A DNA stretch of 64,000 nt from Labia minor (lineage: Eukaryota; Arthropoda; Insecta; Dermaptera; Spongiphoridae): positions 29,024,611 through 29,088,610 of the forward strand of contig OY720345.1 of NCBI GenBank assembly GCA_963082975.1, read 5' to 3'. Positions 10,894 through 21,250 of the stretch are shown here, in pieces (within the stretch, counting starts at the first letter, position 1; each line of letters starts with the position of its first letter). The translations under genes were made by a program, and so were the position numbers. The notes under the pieces are model-generated. The model was not told where the DNA came from. It was given only the letters and a program-made list of their open reading frames with translations, and did not search any database.

Positions 10894-11739
10894 TTAATTA
10901 AAATATATGACATAACATACACATAAATATGCCTTAAAATAACATTTATTTAAATTTAATTTAATTAAATTTGGAAAGGTTTTCATTAATTTATAAAAAT
11001 CCATTTCATCAATTTTGTCTAATATTAAATCTGTTATATTTTCTCCAATGAATTCATACATTGGATTGGATTCATAATTAAATGAGCATGTTAAGTGAAT
11101 ATGATCTAATTTAGGCCATAAGAATAAAGGACTAATGTCGTATACATTTTTAACATGTACTTCTATCTTTTCCATATGTGGCATTATATTTAAAAATGGC
11201 TTAAGTTCGTTATAATGTTGTAATTCAAATTTGATATAAGTCAAATTTAATGATTGAATTTGGGGCACATACTCGCTACAATTAATCTTGTTAATAAAAT
11301 AATTATCTATTGGACAAATCAAAATATTTAAATTTGGAAAAGTAAAAAAAAAATAATTAACATCTTCTAATAAATAAATAATTGATCGAACCAAGATAAA
11401 ATGTTTTTAATTTTTAATGTGGTTTGAAATATTTTATTTTGCCATTTAATTCTAATTGGTCAATTTTTATTGATTCAAGATTCGGTGAGCTGTTTAAAAT
11501 TTTTTCTAAAATATCTTTATTAACATTATCTTGTATTATTAAATTTTCAAAATTATTTAATTTACTTAACAGTTTACAGAATGGATCTATAAATACTTTT
11601 TTTGAATTTTTATAGGGAATATCTAAAAATTTCAGTTGTAAACAATTTGCCATGCGTTCATAAAAGGATTCGTTAGATATGTCACTGATATAACATTTTT
11701 TTGATCTTTGTGAAAGACAAAACTCTACACATAAATAGT
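10894..11739 (-). pseudogene. LRR-like (F-box/LRR family?) gene fragment
   Basis: Two adjoining minus-strand frames, about 11739-11414 and 11394-10894, both read as leucine-rich repeat protein. The first contains LQLKFLDIPY and SPNLESIKIDQLEL; the second FPNLNILICPIDN, WPKLDHIHLTC and FPNLIKLNLNKCYF. Each strand-turn phrase recurs about every 25-30 residues, as in the LRR half of F-box/LRR proteins. The frames are offset by one base with stops between them near 11400, and no GT-AG intron bridges the gap. No F-box or start region is seen upstream. It is most likely a decayed or truncated paralogue; a fragment of a spliced gene is the alternative. The base composition is as AT-rich as its surroundings. 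Confidence 0.5.
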
Positions 11740-12544
11740 TTCAATTATGACCAACATAATTAGTTGATTAATTAATTTGAGAAGAAGAACATTTTATGAT
11801 AATGGTGTAACAACCGAAATGCTCATAAACCAAATACATTAATTGAAACTTCATCGGATTTATAATTTATTTATTTAACTTATTTATTTATTTAATATAA
11901 TCTAATTTCATGGAATCGTTATTATATTATAACCTGAAACAAATATTAAATTATCTTGATGGATTATAGTTATTTTATTGGAATGTTTTTTCATAATTTA
12001 TATTATTATGTTAATCTTAAGATAAATTTATTTATTTTATTTATTTTAATAGAAAATGACTATATTATAAACACGATACAATTTATAATAACACAATATA
12101 GAAATATTTATAAAAATATATTTAGAATTAAAAAAAAATTTCATTGTGGTATAATTGAAAGGTGAATGACTTGGATAATAAATTATCAATAGAATAAACA
12201 CTAAGAGAAAAAAAAACAAAAAGTCAATTAAAAAAAGCAATAAGAGTCTTCTATCAAAGAAATATACATTAGGTAGTTAGTGAATTAGAAAAAAATAAAC
12301 AAAAAAAAATTTTTGTTTGAATGAGTAAAGTTGTTCAAATAAAATTAAAATCTTATATGTAATAATATTTCAGACATTCTTTATTAATTGATAATATTAG
12401 AAAAAATATGTACGAGTATTTAGAACTAAAAGTAAAAAAGTTTATTTAATATAGTAATAAATCATTATAATATATAGTAGGTATGTTTTTAAATTATTAT
12501 TACAAATCGATTAATGAAAAATTTATATATTATACCAGCTGACC
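11740..12544. other. AT-rich intergenic DNA with a small MITE-like fragment
   Basis: No gene. About 11803-11833 (tggtgtaacaaccgaaatgc) is the reverse complement of part of 32598-32632 inside the imperfect palindrome there, so a dispersed repeat fragment is present. Confidence 0.45.
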
Positions 12545-12552
12545 CAATAGAC

Positions 12553-12682
12553 GCACGCCCCACAGGGGGCAATTTTATTGTAAAGGGGGGTAATTCGAAA
12601 ATTAACCCTTTTACATAGGGGGGCATAAGAATTTTAAAAGGGTTTAGGTGGGGCATGGCACAAAAAAGGTTGGAAAACACAG
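12553..12682. mobile_element. hAT-type MITE (family H1), left terminus missing, TSD intact
   Basis: The body matches 2491-2683 (cccacagggggcaatttt; aggtggggcatggcacaaaa; right end ggttggaaaacacag). The perfect 8-bp direct repeat caatagac flanks it (12545-12552 and 12683-12690), yet about the first 18-20 bp expected at the left (the cagtgtttcccaac end) are absent, and the duplication abuts internal sequence. Confidence 0.8.
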
Positions 12683-12861
12683 CAATAGACCCCTGTCCTA
12701 ACATAACTATGAATAATATATGTTATTTTACGTCCGTAACAATTTTAATTCCTTGTCTATTTTCTTATTTTCGCTTTCGGATTGAATGAATTAGTTCCAT
12801 GAGAATACATGAATTTGGATACAATCCGCCATATTCTCAGGATCTAGTGACTATTTTACGT

Positions 12862-13104
12862 TTCCAAACCTGAAGGAATGGCTCGGCGGAAAGTGATTTG
12901 ACTCCAACGATAAAATCATCTCACAAACCAATCTATTTTGATGTCCTCGACAAATCTTATTTTTTAGAGAGATAAAAAAAATTGGAGAAACGTACGAAGT
13001 GAATATAGCTCAAAGGAGACTAAGTTGAAAAATAAAATAATTCTTTATCAAAAAACCTGTATTTCATTCAAAAAGTCAGAGACTTATTGACCTGCCCTCG
13101 TAGT
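12862..13104. mobile_element. Mariner-derived element, family M1 (copy 2), one half only
   Basis: It matches, in reverse complement, the left half of the copy at 51349-51852 (attggagaaacg; ataaaataattct; cctgtatttcattcaaaaag) and ends in the M1 terminus gacttattgacctgccctcg. It is truncated and non-coding. Confidence 0.65.
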
Positions 13105-13427
13105 TCGTCTAATTTGTGGCATTATATAAAAGCAAAATTCAAAGTAAACAAAAAATTGATTCACTAGTTTTTTCTATAAACATGTTTTCCACTTGTTAAC
13201 CAAAATAAAAATGATATTCATTTAAAAACGTCAAATAAAATTGATTACTAAAAATAAACGATAAACAAACAAAAATAAAATAAATATTTTTAAAAAATTA
13301 TTAAGACTATTTTCTAAACTAATTGATCAAAAATAATTAAATAATTATAATTTATAGCCAAGAAAAATAAATGATAAACAAATAAACATTGCATATGGCG
13401 AATGGTGGGGGAGTCGTCAGCTGACTA

Positions 13428-14230
13428 AGGCCCGATTCACACACAAGTGGCGTAGAGCACTGGCGTGGTTCTGGCGTGGAACAGGTTTGTAATGTAATTG
13501 CATTAGCTTATGACTCAATACCCACAGATATGGCGTGTTGGAGGCGTGAAAAATGGCACGAAGACCACTCCGCTCCGACTCCACCGGTGGCTCGTAGGGA
13601 CTGGCACGCCACTTCTAGACCATTTGGAGTGGTCTTCGTGCCATTTTCCACGCCTCCAACACGCCATACGCCATATCTGTGGGTATTGAGTCATCGGCCC
13701 GATTCACACACAAGTGGCGTATGGCACTGGCGTGGTTCTGGCGTGGAACAGGTTTGTTAATGTAATTGCATTAGCTTATGACTCAATACCCACAGATATG
13801 GCGTGTTGGAGGCGTGGAAAATGGCACGAAGACCACTCCACTCCGACGCGACCGGTGGCTCGTAGGGACTTTGCACGCCACTTCTAGACCATTTCATTAT
13901 TCATTTCAACTTTTTAATCAAATTTTATATTTTGCCAGCATTTAATTATAAAAACGTGTTTTTTGTGCTACTTTTTTTATGCTACTTTAAATGTTATTAA
14001 TTTATTTAAAAAAAAATCAAAGTAAACAAAATAAAAATAAAATATAAAATTAGCATAACACTAAACTACTATAAAAATAATATTAAAAAATATATTATAT
14101 ATTAAAATCTTACGTGAAAATCCAATTATGAGATCAAATTTTCTTAATTAAAATAATTTACTCACATAATCTTAAGAACCACGCCAGAACCACGCCAGTG
14201 CCATACGCCACTTGTGTGTGAATCGGGCCT
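13428..14230. mobile_element. Fold-back DNA element with TIR aggcccgattcacacacaag, partly duplicated
   Basis: The left end aggcccgattcacacacaag recurs inverted at the right end (cttgtgtgtgaatcgggcct, ending 14230) and again in direct orientation at about 13696. Unit 1 (13428-13695) is a fold-back: a 60-70-bp segment around gcgtgttggaggcgtg (about 13522-13575) is repeated in inverse at 13628-13694. Unit 2 (13696-14230) looks like the complete element with an AT-rich centre. The GC-rich termini stand out strongly from the flanks. No clear target duplication was found and the superfamily is unknown. Confidence 0.7.
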
Positions 14231-14784
14231 AACAATTATTATGACGCCACACGAGGGAAATTCAAATTTTTCTGCACAATTTTCTTCATATTTATAAAAG
14301 AAGATTATTAATGATTTAAATTATAGAACAATGGACTAAATATCAAAAATTATTATTTATCAAAACTAAATTAAATTAATTAATTATTTAAATATTTCTT
14401 AAATTTAATTAATATAAAATAGAAATATAGTATGTATTTTTTTTTTAATTTTTTTTATTGACATCACTTATTTCAACATAAAATATACCAATAACTGACA
14501 AGCCAATTTTTTTTTTCAAATATTAAGCATAACATTAATTTTAAACTTTCAAGATTTGCAATCAAATTTTCAATCCAAATTTTCCTGCCCTTCATGAAAT
14601 AGATCTAACAATGTGTTGAATGCAATAATGTTGTTTTTCGATGTTAAAATTACAACAGGACGTTAATTACAAAAATTTTAATTATTTTATTATTCAATGA
14701 AATTAATTAATTAATTAATATTATCTATGCTTTTTCAAGCTTCTCTGAATTTTCAGTATTTTATGTTCGGTGGATGATGTAGAT
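14231..14784. other. AT-rich intergenic DNA, no gene seen
   Basis: Only long A/T tracts and short frames without domains. Confidence 0.5.
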
Positions 14785-15514
14785 CAGGGATTCCCAATGG
14801 GGTCCATGACCTTTGAATAGGGTATACAGAATCTGTGGAGACTATGGCGAAATTTCCTCTTTCAATGTTATAAAAAGTAAAGAATTTCTTTACGAAATAC
14901 AAACTAAATAAAAAAAGAGTAAATACAAATAATTGATAACAAATCCTGTTAGTCCCCATAGTAGTAATATTTATTAAAATTATATTTATTACTATAATTA
15001 TTATAATTGTATATAATTTATTATTATAATTGAACATATTTCAAGATATTTTTTTTAAAGAATTTCTCATTGAAATTTTTGTTTAAATTTTCAATCTAAA
15101 TAAAATACGATTTAACTTAAGTATTTTTTTGATTGAGTTAATATTTTTTTGTAAATTAATATTTTCTAATAATTTTTATAAAACAAAATATTGGATAATA
15201 TTTATTAGATATATTATTGTATGCAAAAGTTAGGACATTTATTTTTGTCATATTAATTTTTTCTGATAGAAATGCCTATTAATTATTTATAAAAATTGTT
15301 GATTTATAAAATATTCAATTGTAAGTTTTGTTAAATAATATTAGAGGTCTATAATATATAATAAAAATGTTTAAATATTTATAAAAATTACTCTATTAAA
15401 TGCTCATATTTCTATCTTAAACTTTCTTAATATATATTACTTATACTACATCAAAATAATAGGGGTGTATCAAATGAGAAGAAACTTCGATATAGAAAAA
15501 AGGTTGAGAAACCC
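14785..15514. repeat. Possible decayed hAT-like element
   Basis: The left end cagggattcccaatgggg and the right end ggttgagaaaccct near 15500 resemble the inverted ends of insect hAT elements. The interior is AT-rich and non-coding, and no 8-bp duplication is visible, so this is tentative. Confidence 0.35.
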
Positions 15515-15815
15515 TAATGTTCAAATTTTAGGAACTAGAATCTTTTAAATATTTCTATTTAATAAAATAAATGATCTTATTCTCAATTATATTGAAATAA
15601 ATTACAAAAATCAAATAATTATATCGAATGGATGTTTATATTCTTTTCTATCCTTGAATTGGTTCCTATTTATGATAATTGAATACAAAATCAAATGAGA
15701 AAATAAAAATGTATTCCTCGAGGCTTGTAATGCATAGTTAAAGTTGACACTTGGTAATCCAAAATTTGATTTTAGAAAAATAAATTCGTTATTTTCATGA
15801 TTGTTTTTTAAATAA

Positions 15816-16714
15816 TGTAACGGACAAAGTATTTATATTCTTAGTTATTTTTTTTTATTATACATTTTATTTTGTTTATCTATTTTTTAGTTTATTTTGT
15901 TTTTATATTCCCCTATTTTTTTAACAAAGTTATTTGGTCGCATTATTCTTAAAATGTAATATATATATAGAGATATATTTCGACATAAGGGGAGGATCCA
16001 TCCCTCCAAGTTTTAATATTTTTTAACAGTTGAGAATGGACAGTGGAACTAGTGAGATATCATCCTGATATGACCTGTATTTATCACGTCCCGTGATATA
16101 ATTATTTTGTATATAATCATTTTTATTATCACACCCTGTGATACAGTTTAACTAGTGATATCATCCCGATATGACCTGGTATTTATCACGTCCCGTGATA
16201 TAATTATTTTGTACATAATCATTTTTATCACACCCTGTGATACAGTCGAACAAGTGATATCATCCTGATATAACCTATACTTATCACGTCCCATGATATA
16301 ATTATTTGTGTATAATCCTTATCATCACCCCCTGTGATAATTATTTCCGCTAATTCCAGTGATATTAGTGAATTACATTTTCTTATTTTTCTATTTAAAA
16401 TTTGTATATTTAATTTGTTAATTTTTATCTATTTAATTAAAGTAAATTAATGTGAACATTATTATTGTGTTTTCCCTTTTCCCTTAATTTTTCAACACTC
16501 TTTTATACTTTGGGATATCCAAAGTTGGCGCCCATCATTAACTTAACATAATTAACAATTCGCGGTCATCGTGGATCATTACAAGTGCCCCATACTTAGA
16601 TCCCCTTATAAATTGGCACCCAACGTAAGAGGATCGTCTACAAAGTGACCCCAACTTGAAACGGTCCTCCTTACAAAGTGGCAGCCCAACGTTTGGCTCG
16701 ATTAGTTCCTTACA
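15816..16714 (+). repeat. 5' LTR (899 bp) of Ty3/gypsy-type element 2
   Basis: Starts TGTAAC and ends CCTTACA; identical by eye to 19276-20174. The 4-bp flanks ATAA (15812-15815 and 20175-20178) are the target duplication. Inside lie three units of about 100 bp, each built of hyphenated palindromes (see the array at 16057-16342). Confidence 0.93.
16057..16342 (+). repeat. Tandem array of hyphenated palindromes within the LTR
   Basis: Three units with a period of 99-101 bp. Each begins with ATATCA-TCC-TGATAT (16057-16071; imperfect at 16158-16172; 16257-16271). Next comes TATCACG-TCC-CGTGATA (16082-16098; 16184-16200; one mismatch at 16282-16298). Then TATCACA-CCC-TGTGATA (16127-16143; 16226-16242; a degenerate version near 16321-16342). 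Arms are 6-7 bp with a constant 3-bp spacer. The same array is at plus 3460 in the 3' LTR. The symmetry suggests sites for a dimeric protein; the function is unknown. Confidence 0.85.
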
Positions 16715-17335
16715 AAGTGGCAGCCCAACCTGAGGCCCGATTAGTACACCACGGCTCCTGAGAAAAGTACATTATTCATCTTTGGTGAGCAGTATCATCA
16801 CTTTTTCATCTCAACGGACTTATAGTACAATTTAATATTTAATTAATAAAATAAAAATTTAAAACTTTTACTTTTATACTTTAAATTTAAATAAATCATA
16901 TCTCCTTGTCTATTATAATAATATATTTAACACTTGTTAATTTTTTTTTTATTTTTAATTTTCACATTTATCTAACAAATAGAATATTTATCTATTTAAT
17001 TCTAATTCAATAAAAATAGTTTGAATATATTAATATTATTATTAATTATAATCAATTAATTTATATGTTTAATTTGTAATTTTTTTTTAATTTTTAAATT
17101 TTATTCAACTACATTATATTTAAATTAATGAATTAATAAAATTGATAAAATATCACTATATTTTCAAATATTTAAATACTTTTACATATTTTAAATTATA
17201 TTTCAATTATCTTATTTTATAATTAAACATTGTATAATTCAATTGTACGCGACTAAATAACTTTTAATTTTGATTAATTAATTAATTTTTTTTATTTCTC
17301 TTTGGTTAACATTAAATTTAATTATCCTATTAAAA
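16715..17335 (+). other. Leader of element 2 with probable primer binding site
   Basis: Three bases after the LTR, tggcagcccaacctgagg (from 16718) has the TGG start expected of a tRNA-complementary primer site. The phrase tggcagcccaac also occurs inside the LTR end. The rest of the leader is AT-rich without frames. Confidence 0.55.
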
Positions 17336-19231
17336 ATGTCATTTTTCGGCAAAGGGAAAAAGGAGGATCTTATCCTTTTAGCACAGGAATTAGGAATAGT
17401 TATGAATTTAGATTCTCGTAGGATCGATATAAAAAATGATATCACATCATTGCCTGATTATGATGAAGACCTTACACGGGAATTACTTATGACCATCATA
17501 GAGGATAGGAAGGAAAAAGAAGAAAAAGAAAAAGAAGAAAGAGAGAGAGACCGAGAAGAAAGAGAAAAGGAGAAGGAAAGACAATTTGAACTAGAGAAAC
17601 TCCGAATTCAAACCGTAGTGAACCAGGTAGAATCACCAACCCCACTTCAACCGAAAGTAGATATATTGAAATTCTTACCTCTATTTAAAATTAACGATGA
17701 CGATATTAATACGTATCTGCGTCTTTTCGAAAGACAAATGAATTTTCTTGGCATATCTGAGGATGCATGGGTCACTTATCTTATTTCGGTCTTACCCACA
17801 GATATTACTACTCTAATAATTAGAGAACCAAATGAAGTCGCCCAAGACTATCAACATATTAAGAAGCTCCTACTTCACCGATTTAAATTAACTACGGATA
17901 AAATAAGAAAACTTTTCTCAACCTCCAAGAAGACATCGGAAAACACTTGGAAAGATTTTTACTTCAATCTACGCGGTTATCTAGAAGCCTGGCTATCCGA
18001 TCTAAAAATTGAAAATTTTGATCAACTTAAAAATTTGATCCTAGCTGATCAAATGAAGAGAAAGTGTTCATCCGAATGCAAAGATCACTTCCTCGACTCT
18101 TGGGAAACATTGGTAGATCCCCTCGATCTCGCAGAAAAATTCGACTCCTATGATAACTTAAGGGCCCCATTTTCAAAAACTATTACTTCAAATAAATCTA
18201 TCGAACCCCCTAAATCGAAATATTATGATCGGAAACCCATTAGAAACTCACAACCTCGTGAAAAACAAAAAGAAGAGACTGACTCTTCAATAATTCGTTG
18301 CTACGGCTGCGGAACTCCAGGAGTCACCAAACCTAGGTGTCTAACTTGCAATCCGAAGCAGGAAATTACCAACGCACAAGCCTTGCAGTGTGACGTCACT
18401 ACAAATGGAGATACTAAACTCGCTCTAATAGAAGCCTCCATCTATGAAGCTTCTGGTTCTATTTGCGTTGACAGCGGGGCCACTCGCTCAATTGGCGGTC
18501 AGCGTCTTCTCAGCTATTTAAGACAACGAGGAGAACATTTTAAAGTAGAAAAACTTTCCTTAACTCTAGCTGACGGGAAAAAGCGTATACATTCCGTGTT
18601 ATTAGCTACAGTTCCTGTAAAAATCAAAAATAAAATAATACATATAGAAATGATATTCCTACCCAATGTTAGTGGAAATAGATCACTATTAGGTCTTGAC
18701 TTCCTCAGAAAAGCAGGTTTAGTATTAGATATGCGAAACAATCGCTGGTATTTTCATAATTATCCTAAGAGAAAATACAAATTTATTCGAGAAAATCTCT
18801 GCACCACTGAAGAAAATAATACTGTTGTTGAAAACACTATTCAGCTATCTGCGGAACAGAACATAAAACTTGCCCATTTATTAAAAGAACATGAAACTGT
18901 CTTTCAACCAGGGGGAGAGCCAACTGCTTTCGCTGAACATCATATAAACACAGGCGGTTGCTTGAATGGACTGCAAAGGGCCGTCGATCCCATGGACGGT
19001 ACCAATATCAGCAAAGAAGATCCTGCTGTCCGATATAGACAGCTGGTGGGGTCTCCGAGAGCCCATCGGGGCCCACCAGGAGTTATGGAGCCACCACAAA
19101 CTCAAAAACAATTATTTACTCAAGGACTTGTTCCCCCTCATACATCAGCATTGCGTCTAAGCCACGACACGCGTTCTACTCCAGTAGTTCCTCTAAGTAA
19201 GCGAGGAAGGCCAAAAATTGTCCGTTCCTAA
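17336..19231 (+). CDS. Gag-protease fused to a short pol remnant (Ty3/gypsy-type)
   Basis: 631 residues from the ATG at 17336. Residues about 58-90 are a highly charged Glu/Lys/Arg coiled-coil-like run. A gag domain follows at about 110-290 (FERQMNFLGI, LLLHRFKL). A zinc knuckle has C322-x2-C325-x9-C335-x2-C338, with no histidine in the usual place. The aspartic protease has DSGA at 379-382 and LLGLDFL later. The frame runs through the segment that normally leads into reverse transcriptase (EHETVFQPGG) and ends in unrelated sequence with KRGRPK near the stop. All polymerase, RNase H and integrase motifs are absent, so the internal deletion joined gag-protease to the 3' end of pol while leaving an open frame. 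It could still supply capsid and protease, but cannot copy itself. Confidence 0.85.
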   Translation: MSFFGKGKKEDLILLAQELGIVMNLDSRRIDIKNDITSLPDYDEDLTRELLMTIIEDRKEKEEKEKEERERDREEREKEKERQFELEKLRIQTVVNQVESPTPLQPKVDILKFLPLFKINDDDINTYLRLFERQMNFLGISEDAWVTYLISVLPTDITTLIIREPNEVAQDYQHIKKLLLHRFKLTTDKIRKLFSTSKKTSENTWKDFYFNLRGYLEAWLSDLKIENFDQLKNLILADQMKRKCSSECKDHFLDSWETLVDPLDLAEKFDSYDNLRAPFSKTITSNKSIEPPKSKYYDRKPIRNSQPREKQKEETDSSIIRCYGCGTPGVTKPRCLTCNPKQEITNAQALQCDVTTNGDTKLALIEASIYEASGSICVDSGATRSIGGQRLLSYLRQRGEHFKVEKLSLTLADGKKRIHSVLLATVPVKIKNKIIHIEMIFLPNVSGNRSLLGLDFLRKAGLVLDMRNNRWYFHNYPKRKYKFIRENLCTTEENNTVVENTIQLSAEQNIKLAHLLKEHETVFQPGGEPTAFAEHHINTGGCLNGLQRAVDPMDGTNISKEDPAVRYRQLVGSPRAHRGPPGVMEPPQTQKQLFTQGLVPPHTSALRLSHDTRSTPVVPLSKRGRPKIVRS

Positions 19232-19275
19232 GGCTGATCCCTCAATCAAAAGACCTCGGAATCAGAGGGGGAGGA

Positions 19276-20174
19276 TGTAACGGACAAAGTATTTATATTC
19301 TTAGTTATTTTTTTTTATTATACATTTTATTTTGTTTATCTATTTTTTAGTTTATTTTGTTTTTATATTCCCCTATTTTTTTAACAAAGTTATTTGGTCG
19401 CATTATTCTTAAAATGTAATATATATATAGAGATATATTTCGACATAAGGGGAGGATCCATCCCTCCAAGTTTTAATATTTTTTAACAGTTGAGAATGGA
19501 CAGTGGAACTAGTGAGATATCATCCTGATATGACCTGTATTTATCACGTCCCGTGATATAATTATTTTGTATATAATCATTTTTATTATCACACCCTGTG
19601 ATACAGTTTAACTAGTGATATCATCCCGATATGACCTGGTATTTATCACGTCCCGTGATATAATTATTTTGTACATAATCATTTTTATCACACCCTGTGA
19701 TACAGTCGAACAAGTGATATCATCCTGATATAACCTATACTTATCACGTCCCATGATATAATTATTTGTGTATAATCCTTATCATCACCCCCTGTGATAA
19801 TTATTTCCGCTAATTCCAGTGATATTAGTGAATTACATTTTCTTATTTTTCTATTTAAAATTTGTATATTTAATTTGTTAATTTTTATCTATTTAATTAA
19901 AGTAAATTAATGTGAACATTATTATTGTGTTTTCCCTTTTCCCTTAATTTTTCAACACTCTTTTATACTTTGGGATATCCAAAGTTGGCGCCCATCATTA
20001 ACTTAACATAATTAACAATTCGCGGTCATCGTGGATCATTACAAGTGCCCCATACTTAGATCCCCTTATAAATTGGCACCCAACGTAAGAGGATCGTCTA
20101 CAAAGTGACCCCAACTTGAAACGGTCCTCCTTACAAAGTGGCAGCCCAACGTTTGGCTCGATTAGTTCCTTACA
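19276..20174 (+). repeat. 3' LTR (899 bp) of element 2
   Basis: Matches the 5' LTR throughout by eye, including the palindrome array (now at about 19517-19802), and ends CCTTACA followed by the ATAA duplication. Confidence 0.93.
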
Positions 20175-20663
20175 ATAATAGAATAGTATATCAAGATTAT
20201 TCAAATTTATATTGATAAACATTGAACATAATAAAAATTTCATTCTTTATAGGCAAAACTATTTATTTATTCTTTTTCAAGAACCTTGAAATTATAAAAT
20301 TCGTCACTTTCTCTGGTTTCATTTACTTTATTATTCACTTATTATCCTTTATATATAGTACTTGGTTCACCGAGTCACAGCTCGGTCATTAAAAAAAAAT
20401 TATTCCTTATTATTGGGTTTGGCTTGTAATATTAATAAATTCGTTGGTCCTTTATAATGACAATCATCTTTTCTTCTATTATTATCTTATAATCTCACTT
20501 GTGTCTCTATTTATTCATAAAAACTATCAATCAATTTCTTTGTTTTTAGGTATAAAACATTTTAAAAGAAATGATTAAAAACTGTGCGTTATTCATTTGA
20601 GACTATTTTTTCTCCATTTATTCATACATGTTCAACATAATGAATATAAAATTATTCATATAT
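20175..20663. other. AT-rich intergenic DNA, no gene seen
   Basis: No supported ORF or element ends. Confidence 0.5.
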
Positions 20664-21250
20664 AATTTTTTTTTCTTTTTACCGACCGACGATAGTAAGG
20701 GAGGTATTGTTTTCACACCAAATTTCACATGTGGAGATTTTTACATATCTCCACGAATCAGAAAAAAGTATTTTTAGCATGATGTCTGTCCGTATAGATG
20801 TGTACAGCCTGAACGGCTCAACGGATTTTGATGAAATTTGGTATATTTACTTAATGCATCAGTAGGATGAATTGATCAACTTTTGGTGTAAATCCGGAAA
20901 CCGGAATTGGTAGTATTAGAGATCGACGATAGGAAGGGAAGGGTTATCTCCACACCAAATTTCACATGAGGAGATTTTTACATATCATTACTTTGCATTG
21001 GTTTTATACTCAAGAAAAATCATCTTTATTAGTTTTTTCTTAATTAATATTATATGACGTCATCCAGCCATTCATGACGTCACAGCCTGGTCTTACATCT
21101 ATATTATAAATAAAATAAAATTAAAAATATTTATGTTATATGCCTATCTGTTTTTTATTACATTAATAGATATATTAAAATTATTTGAAATTGTATCTGT
21201 ACCTGGAAATTAATTTATTTCAAACCGTCGGTCGGTTCGGACCTGGCCAC
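20664..21250. repeat. Dispersed repeat R2 bounded by accgaccgacg / cgtcggtcggt
   Basis: The left part begins near accgaccgacgatag and the right part ends near cgtcggtcggttcgg in inverted orientation. Inside are two copies of accaaatttcacatg-(t/a)-ggagatttttacatat and the phrase acggattttgatgaaatttg that is common in insect Helitron-type and other non-autonomous repeats. The portion near aaaaatcatctttattag and gacgtcat is shared with 52840-52900 and, inverted, with about 27745-27830. No transposase. Confidence 0.55.

Larger units (their letters stand above)
15816..20174 (+). mobile_element. Young Ty3/gypsy-type element 2, internally deleted (pol lost)
   Basis: 4359 bp: two identical 899-bp LTRs, a 621-bp leader, one frame (17336-19231), a polypurine tract (agagggggagga, ending 19275), ATAA duplications. 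Gag and protease are present; reverse transcriptase, RNase H and integrase are absent. It must have been mobilised in trans by an intact relative, recently, since the LTRs match. Confidence 0.92.

Noticed and set aside
13476-13760. 94-codon GC-rich open frame
   Set aside because: It is the fold-back DNA element read through; its repeated peptide phrases mirror the inverted and direct repeats.
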